Positions 35,601 through 45,563 of a stretch of 64,000 bases of DNA are shown piece by piece. Both the position numbers and the translations under genes were made by a program. The notes under the pieces were generated by a model. That model made no database searches. It saw only the letters and a program-made list of their open reading frames with translations, and had not been told where the DNA came from. Numbering within the stretch: position 1 is the first letter of the stretch; every line of letters begins with the position of its first letter. The stretch lies in the NCBI RefSeq assembly GCF_030063305.1, contig NZ_JASISV010000001.1, forward strand, positions 1,116,001 to 1,180,000, written 5' to 3'. The stretch is from Salinibacterium sp. G-O1. GTDB taxonomy: Bacteria; Actinomycetota; Actinomycetes; Actinomycetales; Microbacteriaceae.

Positions 35601-38542
35601 TGACGGTGTCGGTGCAGGCCCTGGTCAACGACTCCGACCCTGACGGCAGTCCCCTGAAAATCACGAGCGCTATTCCCAACGACGACGTGACGACCGCGGT
35701 GATCGCCGGCACGGATGTCGTTGACATCACGCCTCCGATCGCGCCGGGCAACTACGGCGTGATCTACACAATCGAGAACGACAAGGGTGGCACCAGCCAG
35801 AACTTCATCAGGGTCACTGTGGATCCGAACGCGCCGCTGTCGTATCCGATCGCAGCCGACAGCGTGCTGACCCTTTCCGACGTGCTCAATCGCCCAAAGG
35901 TGACCGTCGATGTTCTTGCCAATGTGTTCTTCGCCGATGGCGAGTCCCGATCGCTCGGTCTTTCCGTCTACCCTGGCTACTCCGCCAACGCCACGGTCAC
36001 CTCAAGCAAGCGCATCGAGGTCACCATCGCCAACAAGAGTCAGATCATTCCGTTCAAACTGACTCATCCCGACGACTCCACGGTGTTCAGTTACGCGTTC
36101 ATCCGGGTGCCCGGACTTGATGACACGCTGCCTCAACTTGACCGTCGGGCGCCAGCACTCAAGGTGAACAGCGAATCAGAACTCATCATCGACATCAACG
36201 ACTATGTAATCGCCGTCGGGGGTAAGACTGTCCGGCTCACCGACTCCAGCACGGTTCGGGCGACACATTCGAACGGTCGGAGCCTCGTGGCCGACCAGTA
36301 CACGCTGCGGTTCACCTCAGCGGACAGGTATTTTGGCCCGGCCTCCATTTCATTCGAAGTGACGGATGGCACGACGGCCAGCGATCCGAACGGGCGGACA
36401 TCGATACTTGTGCTGCCCATCACCGTGGAACCCAGGGCGAATCAGGCGCCGGCGTTTGGTGGAGCGGTCATCGACTTCGAGCCGGGCCAGGAGAGAGATA
36501 TCGATCTCCTCAAGCTGACGAACTACCCGTACCCCGATGACATCGACGAACTCGTTTACTCGATTCTCGCTCCGCAACCCGAGGGATTCCGGGCAACGCT
36601 GACGGGCACGATTCTCACGCTCCAGGCGGGCGCCAACGTTCGTAAGGGTGCTGTCAGTTCGATTTCTCTCGGCGTGCGAGATGGCATTAACCAGGGCGAC
36701 TCGGGGCGCATCCAGCTCACCATCGTTCCGTCCACGCGCCCGCTGCTTATTCCGGCTGCAGATTCGGCGATAGCTCGTCGCGGTAGCACAACGTCAGTGG
36801 ATGTGCTCCTCAACGATGCCGCGACCAACCCGTTCCCTGGCTCGCCGCTCCGCGTCATCAACATCAGGGGGCTCGACGGTGGTTCGCTTCCGGCTGGCGT
36901 TGTCATCAGCCCGAACGCAGACAACACCAAGCTGACGGTGACCGTCGCCCAGAGCGCCCTTCCGGGTGATGTGAATCTCCAATATCAGGTGGCCGACTCA
37001 ACAAACGACCCTGACCGCTACGTCTGGGGTTCCATCGCCGTGTCGGTGCAGGACAGGCCGGATCCGGTCGCGAACATCGCGCCAACGGGTTTCGCCGACA
37101 AGTCCATCACCTTGCGCTGGAATGCCGGGGCATCCAACAACTCACCCACCACGTCGTACCGGGTTACCGCGAGCCAGGGGTCGACTGTCGTGAGCACGAC
37201 GGAGTGCAGCGGCACGACCTGCGCGATTCCAACCCTCGGAAACGGCCCCACGAATGGTGTGACGGTGTCGGTGGTGGCCACGAACGCGATCGGAGACTCT
37301 GATGCCGCGGCTCTCGCCGGAACTGTCTGGTCTGACCTCATTCCACCCGCCCCAACCCTGTTCAGTTCGGTGGCTCTCGATCACGGCCTGAATATCTCGT
37401 GGAACGCTGTGGCGTCCCCGGCCGGAGGTTCACCGGTTGACAGGTACCAGTTGACGGTGGGCGCATACACGGGGGACTTCGCGCCATCCGCCATCTGCAG
37501 CGGCGGCACCTGCACCGTCAATACCCTCGCGGCGGGATGGACTCTCGACAACGGCGTCGCGGTGACCTACACCGTGAGCCCACGTAACGCCGCGCTGACG
37601 GCGCTCTCGGTGTGGAATACGAGCGAACCGCGATCAGACGTTCCCGCAGGGCCACCTATCGCCGTGGCCACGCCGCTCGCGACGGTCACGGGCGACGCTA
37701 GTGTGCGGTTGGACTGGCCGGGAGTCTTCGCTGAAAACGGCCGATCGATTTCCAGTTTCCGGGCCGCCGCCTACACGGGAGCGGCTCCGACCTGCGCCCC
37801 GGACGGAACTGTGTCGACCAATGGCGCGGTTGTGATCAACGCGGGAACAGCGACATCCGCCCAATTCAGTGGGCTGCAGGCCAACGCGACATACACCCTG
37901 CTGGTTTTCGCTTTCAACGGTCAGGGCTGCACGGCCAGTTCGTCAGTGATCGCCCACACCGCTCCCGGCATCGTCACATCGGTAAACACGGGCACGGGAC
38001 CCGTGCCCAACGGCGACGTGTTCGACTATCGGCTGCTGGGTGGATCAAGCGGAGCCGAGCAACTCACGAGCGACTATTCGATCATTTACAGACTCATCGG
38101 GTCTGGCGTTCCCGCCACCGAGTACGGGCCGGTTGCGCTGGGGTCCTTCCTGGTCGCTGGCACCCAGCATTACGGTCACAACGTCGCCGTCCAGGTGCGC
38201 GCCTGCCGGACTTGGGACTCTGTGCCGCTGTGCCAATCGAACTGGTCAGCGTCGTTCAACCTCGGCACGCCCGTCGACCCACGGGTGACCGGACAGTTGA
38301 CGTTCGTGTCAGATGACGTTCTGGTGTCGAATTCGGGAACCTTCCAGTGGGATGGCTTGCCCGTGGGATACAGCCTCGTCGCGTACGCCTGTGGCGCGCC
38401 GCCCACCGAGTTCACGCCAGCGGGAACAGAAACTACCTGCCATGCTGACGCGGGCCTGCTGCAGGTTCCGCAACTCACCATTCGCGTTACCGCCAATGGC
38501 ACCACATACACGAAGACTTACGACGGGCCGGATTATGACTGA
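32639..38542 (+). CDS. giant surface protein with Ig/cadherin-like and Fn3 repeats
   Basis: A 1,967-residue protein with one N-terminal signal anchor (about 13-34) and the rest outside. Residues 40-370 look like a beta-rich, WD/propeller-like sensor region; 370-400 is a Gln/Glu/Pro linker; then come about ten Ig/cadherin-like repeats of 85-100 residues carrying variants of LLNDYDPNGD (VLADWVDPDGD, VLANDEHPDG, ALVNDSDPDGS). From about 1480 to the end are four Fn3-like modules with paired cysteines (CSGTTCAI, CSGGTCTV). No LPxTG or C-terminal membrane helix. It is the Fn3 member of the PFNA-type cluster, ten bases after the kinase gene, and probably spans the cell wall. Confidence 0.9.
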   Translation: MLRKWLSAHTSSVVSLTSGVVIAALIATVAIVSTGYSAQRLDLGDGSVWVANSQQQAIGRANPEVLELNTVVSTTGNDVDVLQRGETVFLFDRSEIKIDIVDPATSQVTDSVPLPPDQPEVFLAGDNVVIFAEGTGELWVVSVENFTTFDAESESTLSLGKGAAVSVDPDGLLFAYSPVTSLVYRVDAAGSAAVESSERVDLAVADAAVSITSVSGHWAILDLDADQLYMAERTVDLAGLVATSSSVSVQWASSGGDRILVGYSGGLISVPLSGAAAVNLADGQSGIAARPLALDGCEFASWTNGNSWRRCLDDGGSDSIIALASVTANAQLSFVTNGDSAVLNDRRTGRTWAVQRAGELINNWDDLITTDEQQPQEQQNDDSVPPEVEKVQEPPVAIDDEFGARPGRATVLPVLLNDYDPNGDVLVVSDLAPIDESIGRIDLINERQQIQLTLTDGATGQVSFSYTITDGRGGSASAMVVVAVRSPGENSPPAQVRSTKTSVVSSGRVTTQVLADWVDPDGDAFYLTDATVAAPAAVTYKPNGTVIYSDAGSGAELAIVTLVVSDGAAEGTGTLSVAVKPNGDVPIVADPFVVLVSAGQETTIAPLDHVHGGSGILRLNSVPAKPDATLTPSYETGTFRFTSSQVRSHYLEYVVTDGTLTVTGIVRVDVVSPPDPSTKPITVPKTVFVRTLRNERIDVAGTDVDPAGGVLLVTGLMNIASNSGVRAEILDQRVVRVSLDKPLDNGPVSFNYRISNGLAEAEGVITVIEIPALTRIQPPIANDDSITVRVGEAIDIPVLANDEHPDGLTLTLQPVLDQALPEGSGLLFASDRVLRYLAPNKTGNFSAAYRVTGPDGQAATGLVRISVREPDTATNNAPVPTTVTARVLAGETVRVRIPLSGIDPDGDSVQLIGQSTNPEKGSVSSVEDDTFVYEAGTYSAGTDSFTYTVIDSLGARATGLVRIGISPRLEGARNPVAIVDEVTVRPGVTVSVQALVNDSDPDGSPLKITSAIPNDDVTTAVIAGTDVVDITPPIAPGNYGVIYTIENDKGGTSQNFIRVTVDPNAPLSYPIAADSVLTLSDVLNRPKVTVDVLANVFFADGESRSLGLSVYPGYSANATVTSSKRIEVTIANKSQIIPFKLTHPDDSTVFSYAFIRVPGLDDTLPQLDRRAPALKVNSESELIIDINDYVIAVGGKTVRLTDSSTVRATHSNGRSLVADQYTLRFTSADRYFGPASISFEVTDGTTASDPNGRTSILVLPITVEPRANQAPAFGGAVIDFEPGQERDIDLLKLTNYPYPDDIDELVYSILAPQPEGFRATLTGTILTLQAGANVRKGAVSSISLGVRDGINQGDSGRIQLTIVPSTRPLLIPAADSAIARRGSTTSVDVLLNDAATNPFPGSPLRVINIRGLDGGSLPAGVVISPNADNTKLTVTVAQSALPGDVNLQYQVADSTNDPDRYVWGSIAVSVQDRPDPVANIAPTGFADKSITLRWNAGASNNSPTTSYRVTASQGSTVVSTTECSGTTCAIPTLGNGPTNGVTVSVVATNAIGDSDAAALAGTVWSDLIPPAPTLFSSVALDHGLNISWNAVASPAGGSPVDRYQLTVGAYTGDFAPSAICSGGTCTVNTLAAGWTLDNGVAVTYTVSPRNAALTALSVWNTSEPRSDVPAGPPIAVATPLATVTGDASVRLDWPGVFAENGRSISSFRAAAYTGAAPTCAPDGTVSTNGAVVINAGTATSAQFSGLQANATYTLLVFAFNGQGCTASSSVIAHTAPGIVTSVNTGTGPVPNGDVFDYRLLGGSSGAEQLTSDYSIIYRLIGSGVPATEYGPVALGSFLVAGTQHYGHNVAVQVRACRTWDSVPLCQSNWSASFNLGTPVDPRVTGQLTFVSDDVLVSNSGTFQWDGLPVGYSLVAYACGAPPTEFTPAGTETTCHADAGLLQVPQLTIRVTANGTTYTKTYDGPDYD

Positions 38543-38599
38543 CATAGGTCGGCCCAGCCCGAGCAGAACCCACCCGAATCCAAGCAGGGGAGTACCAGC

Positions 38600-39571
38600 A
38601 TGACCATGACACAGGAGCAGGCCACGTGGTTCTCCGATATCTTCAGCCGGCTGGTCGCCAACGTTGATCAGGTTCTCCTCGGCAAGACATTTGTCATTCG
38701 ACTCGGTTTCACGGCGCTCCTCAGTGATGGCCACCTCCTGCTGGAGGACTTCCCCGGCACGGGAAAGACATCATTCGCGCGCGCCATGGCACAGAGCGTC
38801 GCAGGATCGAGCAGCCGCATCCAGTTCACCCCCGACCTCCTTCCCGGTGACATCACCGGCGTGAGCATTTACAACCAGGCCGTCGCTGACTTTGAGTTTC
38901 ACCGTGGCCCGATCTTCGCGAACATCGTGCTCGCGGATGAGATCAACCGCGCGAGCCCGAAGACCCAGTCGGCGCTTCTGGAGGTAATGGAGGAGGGTAA
39001 CGTCACGGTTGACGGGGTCACTCATCCGGTCGGCGCGCCCTTCATGGTCATCGCGACCCAGAACCCCATCGAACAGGCCGGAACGTATCGGCTTCCGGAG
39101 GCTCAGCTCGACCGCTTCATCATGAAGGCGTCAATCGGTTACCCCGACCACGCATCGACTCTCCGCATCCTTGAGGGTGCAGGGGTCAAGGCCCACGAAA
39201 CCACGGTTCCACCGATAGTCACCGCAGACGTCGTCGCGGAGATGTCACACCTTGCGCGTACCGTTCACGTCGATCCCACCATCAATGACTACGTGGGCCG
39301 ACTGGTTGAGTCGACCCGCACCTCGCCGGAGGTGCGGCTGGGGGCCAGCGTGCGCGGCGCGCTGGCACTCGTCCGCACGGCGAAGACCCTCGCGGCTGCC
39401 AGCGGCAGGCACTACGTGATTCCGGATGATGTGAAGGCGCTCGCCGAGCCCGTGCTGGCGCACAGGCTCGTGATTGATCCAGAGGCCGAGTTTGATGGAG
39501 TGACGGCGTCAAGCATCATGAGCCAGATCCTCATGGAAACCCCGCCGCCCAGTGAGCGGCAATCCGTGTAA
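38600..39571 (+). CDS. MoxR family AAA+ ATPase
   Basis: A 323-residue MoxR ATPase, chaperone-like. Walker A LEDFPGTGKTSFA at about 48-60, Walker B NIVLADEINRASPKTQ, sensor 1 MVIATQNPIEQAGTYRLPEA and a C-terminal lid with PEVRLGASVRGALAL. MoxR proteins act with vWA or DUF58 partners; the DUF58 gene overlaps by one base (TAATG). The AAA member of the PFNA-type cluster. Confidence 0.95.
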   Translation: MTMTQEQATWFSDIFSRLVANVDQVLLGKTFVIRLGFTALLSDGHLLLEDFPGTGKTSFARAMAQSVAGSSSRIQFTPDLLPGDITGVSIYNQAVADFEFHRGPIFANIVLADEINRASPKTQSALLEVMEEGNVTVDGVTHPVGAPFMVIATQNPIEQAGTYRLPEAQLDRFIMKASIGYPDHASTLRILEGAGVKAHETTVPPIVTADVVAEMSHLARTVHVDPTINDYVGRLVESTRTSPEVRLGASVRGALALVRTAKTLAAASGRHYVIPDDVKALAEPVLAHRLVIDPEAEFDGVTASSIMSQILMETPPPSERQSV

Positions 39572-41007
39572 TGGCAGATCGCGCCACGGAAGGCAATGGG
39601 GCATCGCCGCCCCGCACATCGAGGAAGCAAGGTCCGTCGACCGCCTCGACAGCACCGGCGCGTTTCGATTCTCATTTCACCACGGGCACGAGCGGCCTCA
39701 CCAACGCGCGCACGCGAATCGTGGGAGAACGAACAGGATTTTTAGCGGACACCGTCATTGCGGGCGTCCTGTTGGGGCGCGCTGTCGGTGGATTCCTTCG
39801 CCGCATCTTCGCGAGGGTAGCGGCCGTCGTCACTGCGCTCGGCTGGTCCATGCTCATTGTGGTGCCGCTCGCGCTCGTTACCGGCTATGTGATCGGCTGG
39901 ATCGAACTGGTCGTTGTGGGATTCGCCGGTGTTGCGCTGGTGGCGATAGCCGTTATTTACCTCGTTGGCCGAAGCTCCATCCAGATCGGGCTGAATATTC
40001 CACACCACAGGGTTGTGGCTGGCGACCCCGCGTCTGGTGAGGTCATCATCTCCAACATGAGCCGCAGGCGCACGCTGGGTGTCACCATCGAAATTCCCGT
40101 GGGGATGGGCCTCGCCGAAGTCGCTCTGCCGAGTCTTCGTAAGGGCGCCAGCTTCACTCACAACTTTGGCATCCCCACTGCTCGGCGCGGTGTCATTCCC
40201 GTCGGGCCTGTTCGAACAGTGCGAGCGGACCCGATCGGACTCGTGCGCCGCGAGCTGGTGTGGACCGACGTGCAGGAGCTTTTCGTTCACCCACGCACCG
40301 TCGGAATCCCGAGCATGAGCACTGGATTCATCCGGGATCTTGAGGGCAACCCGACCCGCGATCTTTCCAACAATGATGTCTCCTTCCACGCGCTGCGGGA
40401 GTACATGCCCGGCGACGAGCGCCGCAACATCCACTGGAAATCAACTGCGAGAACCGGCACGTACATGGTGCGTCAGTTCGAGGAAACTCGTCGCAGCCAC
40501 CTGATGATTGCACTCAGTCTCGCCAGCGCGGATTACGCCACCGATGACGAGTTCGAACTCGCGGTGAGCGTGACCGGATCACTCGGAGTCAGGGCCATCA
40601 GGGATACCCGTACCGTCACGGTCGTCGCGAGCGAGGACACACCGCAGTTCGCGAAACGCAAGGTCTTCGCGGTCCGGCTGCTCTCGACCCTGACCCGCAC
40701 CAGACTGCTCGACGATCTCGCCGTGGTGGAACATACTGAATCCGCGCTCACCATGGTCGATGTCGCCCGTGTAGCGGGGGAGCAAGCGAGCGGCGTGTCA
40801 GTCGCGTTCCTGGTGTGCGGCTCGCGCGTTACGCGCCAGCAGTTGCGTGCGGCATCCACAAAATTTGGCATGGGTGTTGAGGTCGTCGCGGTGGTGTGCG
40901 ACCCCGAGAGCGCGCCGGGGCTTCGCCGGATCGCGGGACTGAGCGTGCTCACCATCGGCTACCTGGATGACCTCAAGCAGTCCCTCGCGCGGGCGGCAGC
41001 AGCATGA
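39571..41007 (+). CDS. DUF58 membrane protein
   Basis: A 478-residue protein with a 40-residue charged N-terminus, two or three membrane helices (about 50-135) and a cytoplasmic DUF58 domain with the hallmark DERRNIHWKSTARTGTYMVR. DUF58 is a vWA-related fold found beside MoxR ATPases; function is unknown. Its last four bases overlap the transglutaminase-like gene (ATGA). Confidence 0.92.
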   Translation: MADRATEGNGASPPRTSRKQGPSTASTAPARFDSHFTTGTSGLTNARTRIVGERTGFLADTVIAGVLLGRAVGGFLRRIFARVAAVVTALGWSMLIVVPLALVTGYVIGWIELVVVGFAGVALVAIAVIYLVGRSSIQIGLNIPHHRVVAGDPASGEVIISNMSRRRTLGVTIEIPVGMGLAEVALPSLRKGASFTHNFGIPTARRGVIPVGPVRTVRADPIGLVRRELVWTDVQELFVHPRTVGIPSMSTGFIRDLEGNPTRDLSNNDVSFHALREYMPGDERRNIHWKSTARTGTYMVRQFEETRRSHLMIALSLASADYATDDEFELAVSVTGSLGVRAIRDTRTVTVVASEDTPQFAKRKVFAVRLLSTLTRTRLLDDLAVVEHTESALTMVDVARVAGEQASGVSVAFLVCGSRVTRQQLRAASTKFGMGVEVVAVVCDPESAPGLRRIAGLSVLTIGYLDDLKQSLARAAAA

Positions 41008-43322
41008 GCCGGCGCAGGAAGGTCTCTCGCGGGTTCGTGCGAGCCACACCTCTTTTCGTTGTCGTCAACGTCGCGATGTTCTGGTTGGCCACCTCGATTG
41101 CGGCGACAGCACTGTGGCCGATCTACCGCAGCGTGGCGCTGCTCGTCCTCGTGGGTGTGGCCCTCGCCGTTGGCACAATAATCGCCGTTTTGGGCGCATA
41201 TTTCCGCTGGCCGTCGCCCGTGGTGATGTTGTCGACCGTGGTGGCATTCCTTCTCATCGGAGTGCCCCTGGCGGTGCCAGCCAAGGCGCAATACGGAGTG
41301 TTGCCGACGCTCGGCGGGCTGCTCGATTTGGTGACCGGAGTCGCTCTGGGCTGGAAACAGCTCCTCACCATTACGTTGCCGGTCGGCGAATATCAGGCGC
41401 TGCTGGTTCCCGCCCTCGTGCTGATTCTGGTGGCGACAGTCATCGGTGTGAGCGTGTCACTGAGGTCGCAGAGGGGAGAGGTCGCCGTGCTCCTTCCCGT
41501 GCTGGTGTTCCTGGTGGCCACCGCCTTCGGCCCCAAGTTTCCCGACCGTCCCCTTGTGACCCCGATCGCTTTGTTGGCCGTTGTGCTGCTCTGGCTTGTG
41601 TGGTTCCGCTGGTACCGACGACGTGTTGCCATCCGGTCGCTTCTCACCCAGCCGAAGAGTTCTGGCACATCCGGTCGGGCTCCTGATTCAGGATTCGCAG
41701 GATGGCGCACAGCGATCAGCGCGGCCGTCATCATCGCCGTCGCCTCAGCCGCAGCCGTGGGCGCTGCCACAGTGGTGCCTCCGTCTGCAGACCGCACTGT
41801 GTTGCGAACCGCCATCGTGCAGCCGTTTGATCCTCGCGACTATGTGAGCCCCCTTTCCGGTTTCCGCAGTTACTGGCAACCAGCGCTCAGCAACACCACC
41901 CTGTTCGAGGTATCCGGTCTTTCGGAGGGCAGCCGCATCAGGCTTGCCACCCTCGACACCTACAACGGCGTCGTGTATTCGGTGGGCAGCGACCGAGTCG
42001 CGAGCCAGTCCGGCTCGTTCACCCGGGTTCCCTCCCAATTCGATCAGTCAGCAGTCGAGGGAACCGAGGAAACGCTCGAAATCAATATCGATGCGTATTC
42101 GGGCGTGTGGATGCCCACTGTCGGCAAATTCGAGTCCGTCGAATTCGCTGGTTCCGGATCCGACGACCTTCGCGACGGTTTCTATTACAACAACGTTTCG
42201 GGGACTGCCGCGGTCGTGGGAGGTCTGTCCAGCGGTGACGCGTACTCCTTGAAGGCGATCATTCCCGTGCAGCCGACCGAGAGCCAGCTGGCGTCGCTCG
42301 ACCCCGGTCCGGCTTCAGTGCCACGGGCCCGGGACGTGCCGGAGGAGCTCACCGCCATCCTCGAGGAGTACACAACGGGGATCTCCGGGGCGGGCGACAG
42401 ATTGCTTGCTGCCATCGCGGGGTTGCAGTCCGACGGTTACATCAGCCATGGGGTCGACGCAGAAGAGCCGACGAGCCGATCGGGTCATGCCTCCGATCGC
42501 ATCGCTCAACTTTTTACCGATCCCAGGATGATCGGTGATTCCGAGCAGTATGCCGTGGCGGCGGCCTTGATGGCCAGCGATATCGGTTTTCCGTCCAGGG
42601 TGGTTCTGGGATTCGTGCCGCAGGGTCAGCGAGTAACCGGTGCGGACGTTTCTGCCTGGATCGAGATCAACACTGTGCAGTTTGGCTGGGTGACGATAGA
42701 TCCGAATCCGCCGATACGGGACATCCCTGAGGAGATTCCGGAAGAACGGTCGCAGATCGCGAGGCCACAGACCATCGTGCCGCCACCCGTGGTTGAGTCC
42801 GAAAGCATTGACAAGCAGGTGACTCCAGATTCGCAGCAGGATCGCGCACCCGACGTGAACCTCGTGCTGCAGGCAGTGCTTGCGGTATTGCGTGTACTCG
42901 GTTGGGTGGCCCTCGCAGCATCCATTGTGCTGGCCCCCTTCATCGTCATTGTCGCGGCGAAGGTACGACGGCGACGGTTGCGTCGACGCGCGCGCACCCC
43001 CATCCAGCGCATCAGTGGCGGCTGGCAGGAATTTGAAAACGCCGTCATTGACCATGGTCTGACGCCGGCACCCTCCTCAACGCGAAGTGAATTTGCATCG
43101 GTGGCCGGAGGAGTGCAGTCTGAAGTGCTCGCCGCAATTGCGGACCGGGCGAACTTCGCTCCGGATGATGCGTCGCGGTTGGACGCCGACAACGTTTGGC
43201 ACGCGGTCGACGAACTGCGGGCCTCGCTCGATGACGGCCTGTCCCGGTGGCAGCGGCTGAAGGCCAAAATCTCCCTTCGTTCACTTGGTGGATATAGTGT
43301 CAAGAAGTTTTTCAACCGATAG
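41004..43322 (+). CDS. TgpA-like membrane protein with catalytically degenerate transglutaminase domain
   Basis: A 772-residue protein: five to seven N-terminal membrane helices (to about 255), an external region with a transglutaminase-like core at about 480-570, and one more helix (about 630-655) before a cytoplasmic DUF4129-like tail. In the core the expected catalytic Cys is Ser513 (GDSEQYAVAAALM) and the expected His is Ser550 (DVSAWIEI); the Asp566 position (TIDPNP) is kept. It is therefore unlikely to be an active protease or transglutaminase; a binding role is more likely. It takes the tgm place in the PFNA-type order. Confidence 0.9.
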   Translation: MSRRRKVSRGFVRATPLFVVVNVAMFWLATSIAATALWPIYRSVALLVLVGVALAVGTIIAVLGAYFRWPSPVVMLSTVVAFLLIGVPLAVPAKAQYGVLPTLGGLLDLVTGVALGWKQLLTITLPVGEYQALLVPALVLILVATVIGVSVSLRSQRGEVAVLLPVLVFLVATAFGPKFPDRPLVTPIALLAVVLLWLVWFRWYRRRVAIRSLLTQPKSSGTSGRAPDSGFAGWRTAISAAVIIAVASAAAVGAATVVPPSADRTVLRTAIVQPFDPRDYVSPLSGFRSYWQPALSNTTLFEVSGLSEGSRIRLATLDTYNGVVYSVGSDRVASQSGSFTRVPSQFDQSAVEGTEETLEINIDAYSGVWMPTVGKFESVEFAGSGSDDLRDGFYYNNVSGTAAVVGGLSSGDAYSLKAIIPVQPTESQLASLDPGPASVPRARDVPEELTAILEEYTTGISGAGDRLLAAIAGLQSDGYISHGVDAEEPTSRSGHASDRIAQLFTDPRMIGDSEQYAVAAALMASDIGFPSRVVLGFVPQGQRVTGADVSAWIEINTVQFGWVTIDPNPPIRDIPEEIPEERSQIARPQTIVPPPVVESESIDKQVTPDSQQDRAPDVNLVLQAVLAVLRVLGWVALAASIVLAPFIVIVAAKVRRRRLRRRARTPIQRISGGWQEFENAVIDHGLTPAPSSTRSEFASVAGGVQSEVLAAIADRANFAPDDASRLDADNVWHAVDELRASLDDGLSRWQRLKAKISLRSLGGYSVKKFFNR

Positions 43323-43334
43323 AAAGTGCGTACC

Positions 43335-44762
<1,428 letters not shown>

Positions 44763-44773
44763 GCCGATATCGA

Positions 44774-45436
44774 CTAAAGGCCGGCCAGCACCTTCGCGAT
44801 CGGACGCACCACGCGTCGGGACTGAGGATCATCGGATGCCGTGAGCCGGCGGACGAGCGCGCCGACTTCCGGCCGCAGACCCGGGCGCTTCAGCGCGATC
44901 GCGCGCAGGGCCATCGTTTGCGCCGAGCCGACCAGGGGTCGTCGATCACCGGCATTCGCGTCGATCAGGGCGAGGGCGTCAGTGAAGAGCTTGTCATCGG
45001 CGGATGCGTCGTGAAGCGCGAGACCCCATAGCAGGGCGAAGCCGGCCCGTTTCGTGAACTCGAGATCGCTGCTCGCCCACGGCTCGATCATCGACCAGGC
45101 GTGGGGCGTTTTATCGAACAGAGTGAAGCACACGGTGTCGACGAGGGCCCAGTTGTCGAAGTCTGAACACCACTGATCCATCTGGTCGACGCCGACACAG
45201 CGCGGGTCATCAATGTGCGCGGCAATCGTGCGGGCCTCGTATAAACCGCACTCCCACAGCGCAACGGCGAGTTCATGGTCAGGCGCGAGGGGCTTGGCGA
45301 TCGCCTTCATTCTTGCCATGCTCATCCCGATCGCGCGGTCGGTATGGATGCCGTACCGCCGACCTAGTTCGGCCCGAATCGTCGCGTCGCTTTCGGCGTG
45401 AAGCTGTCGAACCACTGCGGCCGCACGCTCCTCCAC
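44774..45436 (-). CDS. AlkD-like DNA alkylation repair protein
   Basis: A 220-residue all-helical HEAT-repeat protein of the DNA alkylation repair (AlkD/DUF1061-like) group, which removes positively charged alkylated bases. Visible pattern: RRYGIHTDRAIGMSMARMKA, LAVALWECGLYEARTIA, WALVDTVCFTLF and RAGFALLWGLALHD. The open frame runs to 45784, but the conserved part begins at GTG 45436, which has GGGAGGGGG ahead. It is convergent with the FHA gene (11-base gap) and divergent from the EccC-like gene. Confidence 0.87.
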   Translation of the reverse strand: MEERAAAVVRQLHAESDATIRAELGRRYGIHTDRAIGMSMARMKAIAKPLAPDHELAVALWECGLYEARTIAAHIDDPRCVGVDQMDQWCSDFDNWALVDTVCFTLFDKTPHAWSMIEPWASSDLEFTKRAGFALLWGLALHDASADDKLFTDALALIDANAGDRRPLVGSAQTMALRAIALKRPGLRPEVGALVRRLTASDDPQSRRVVRPIAKVLAGL

Positions 45437-45563
45437 GTCTACCCCCTCCCGTGATACCCACAGGGTAGCCCTAACCTCTCCGCAGGCTGCCCCGACGGGG
45501 AGGGAAGTCCACGACTGCCGGCGCAGACGACACGCGCGGTCTCGCTCATGATTGTCTTCCGGT

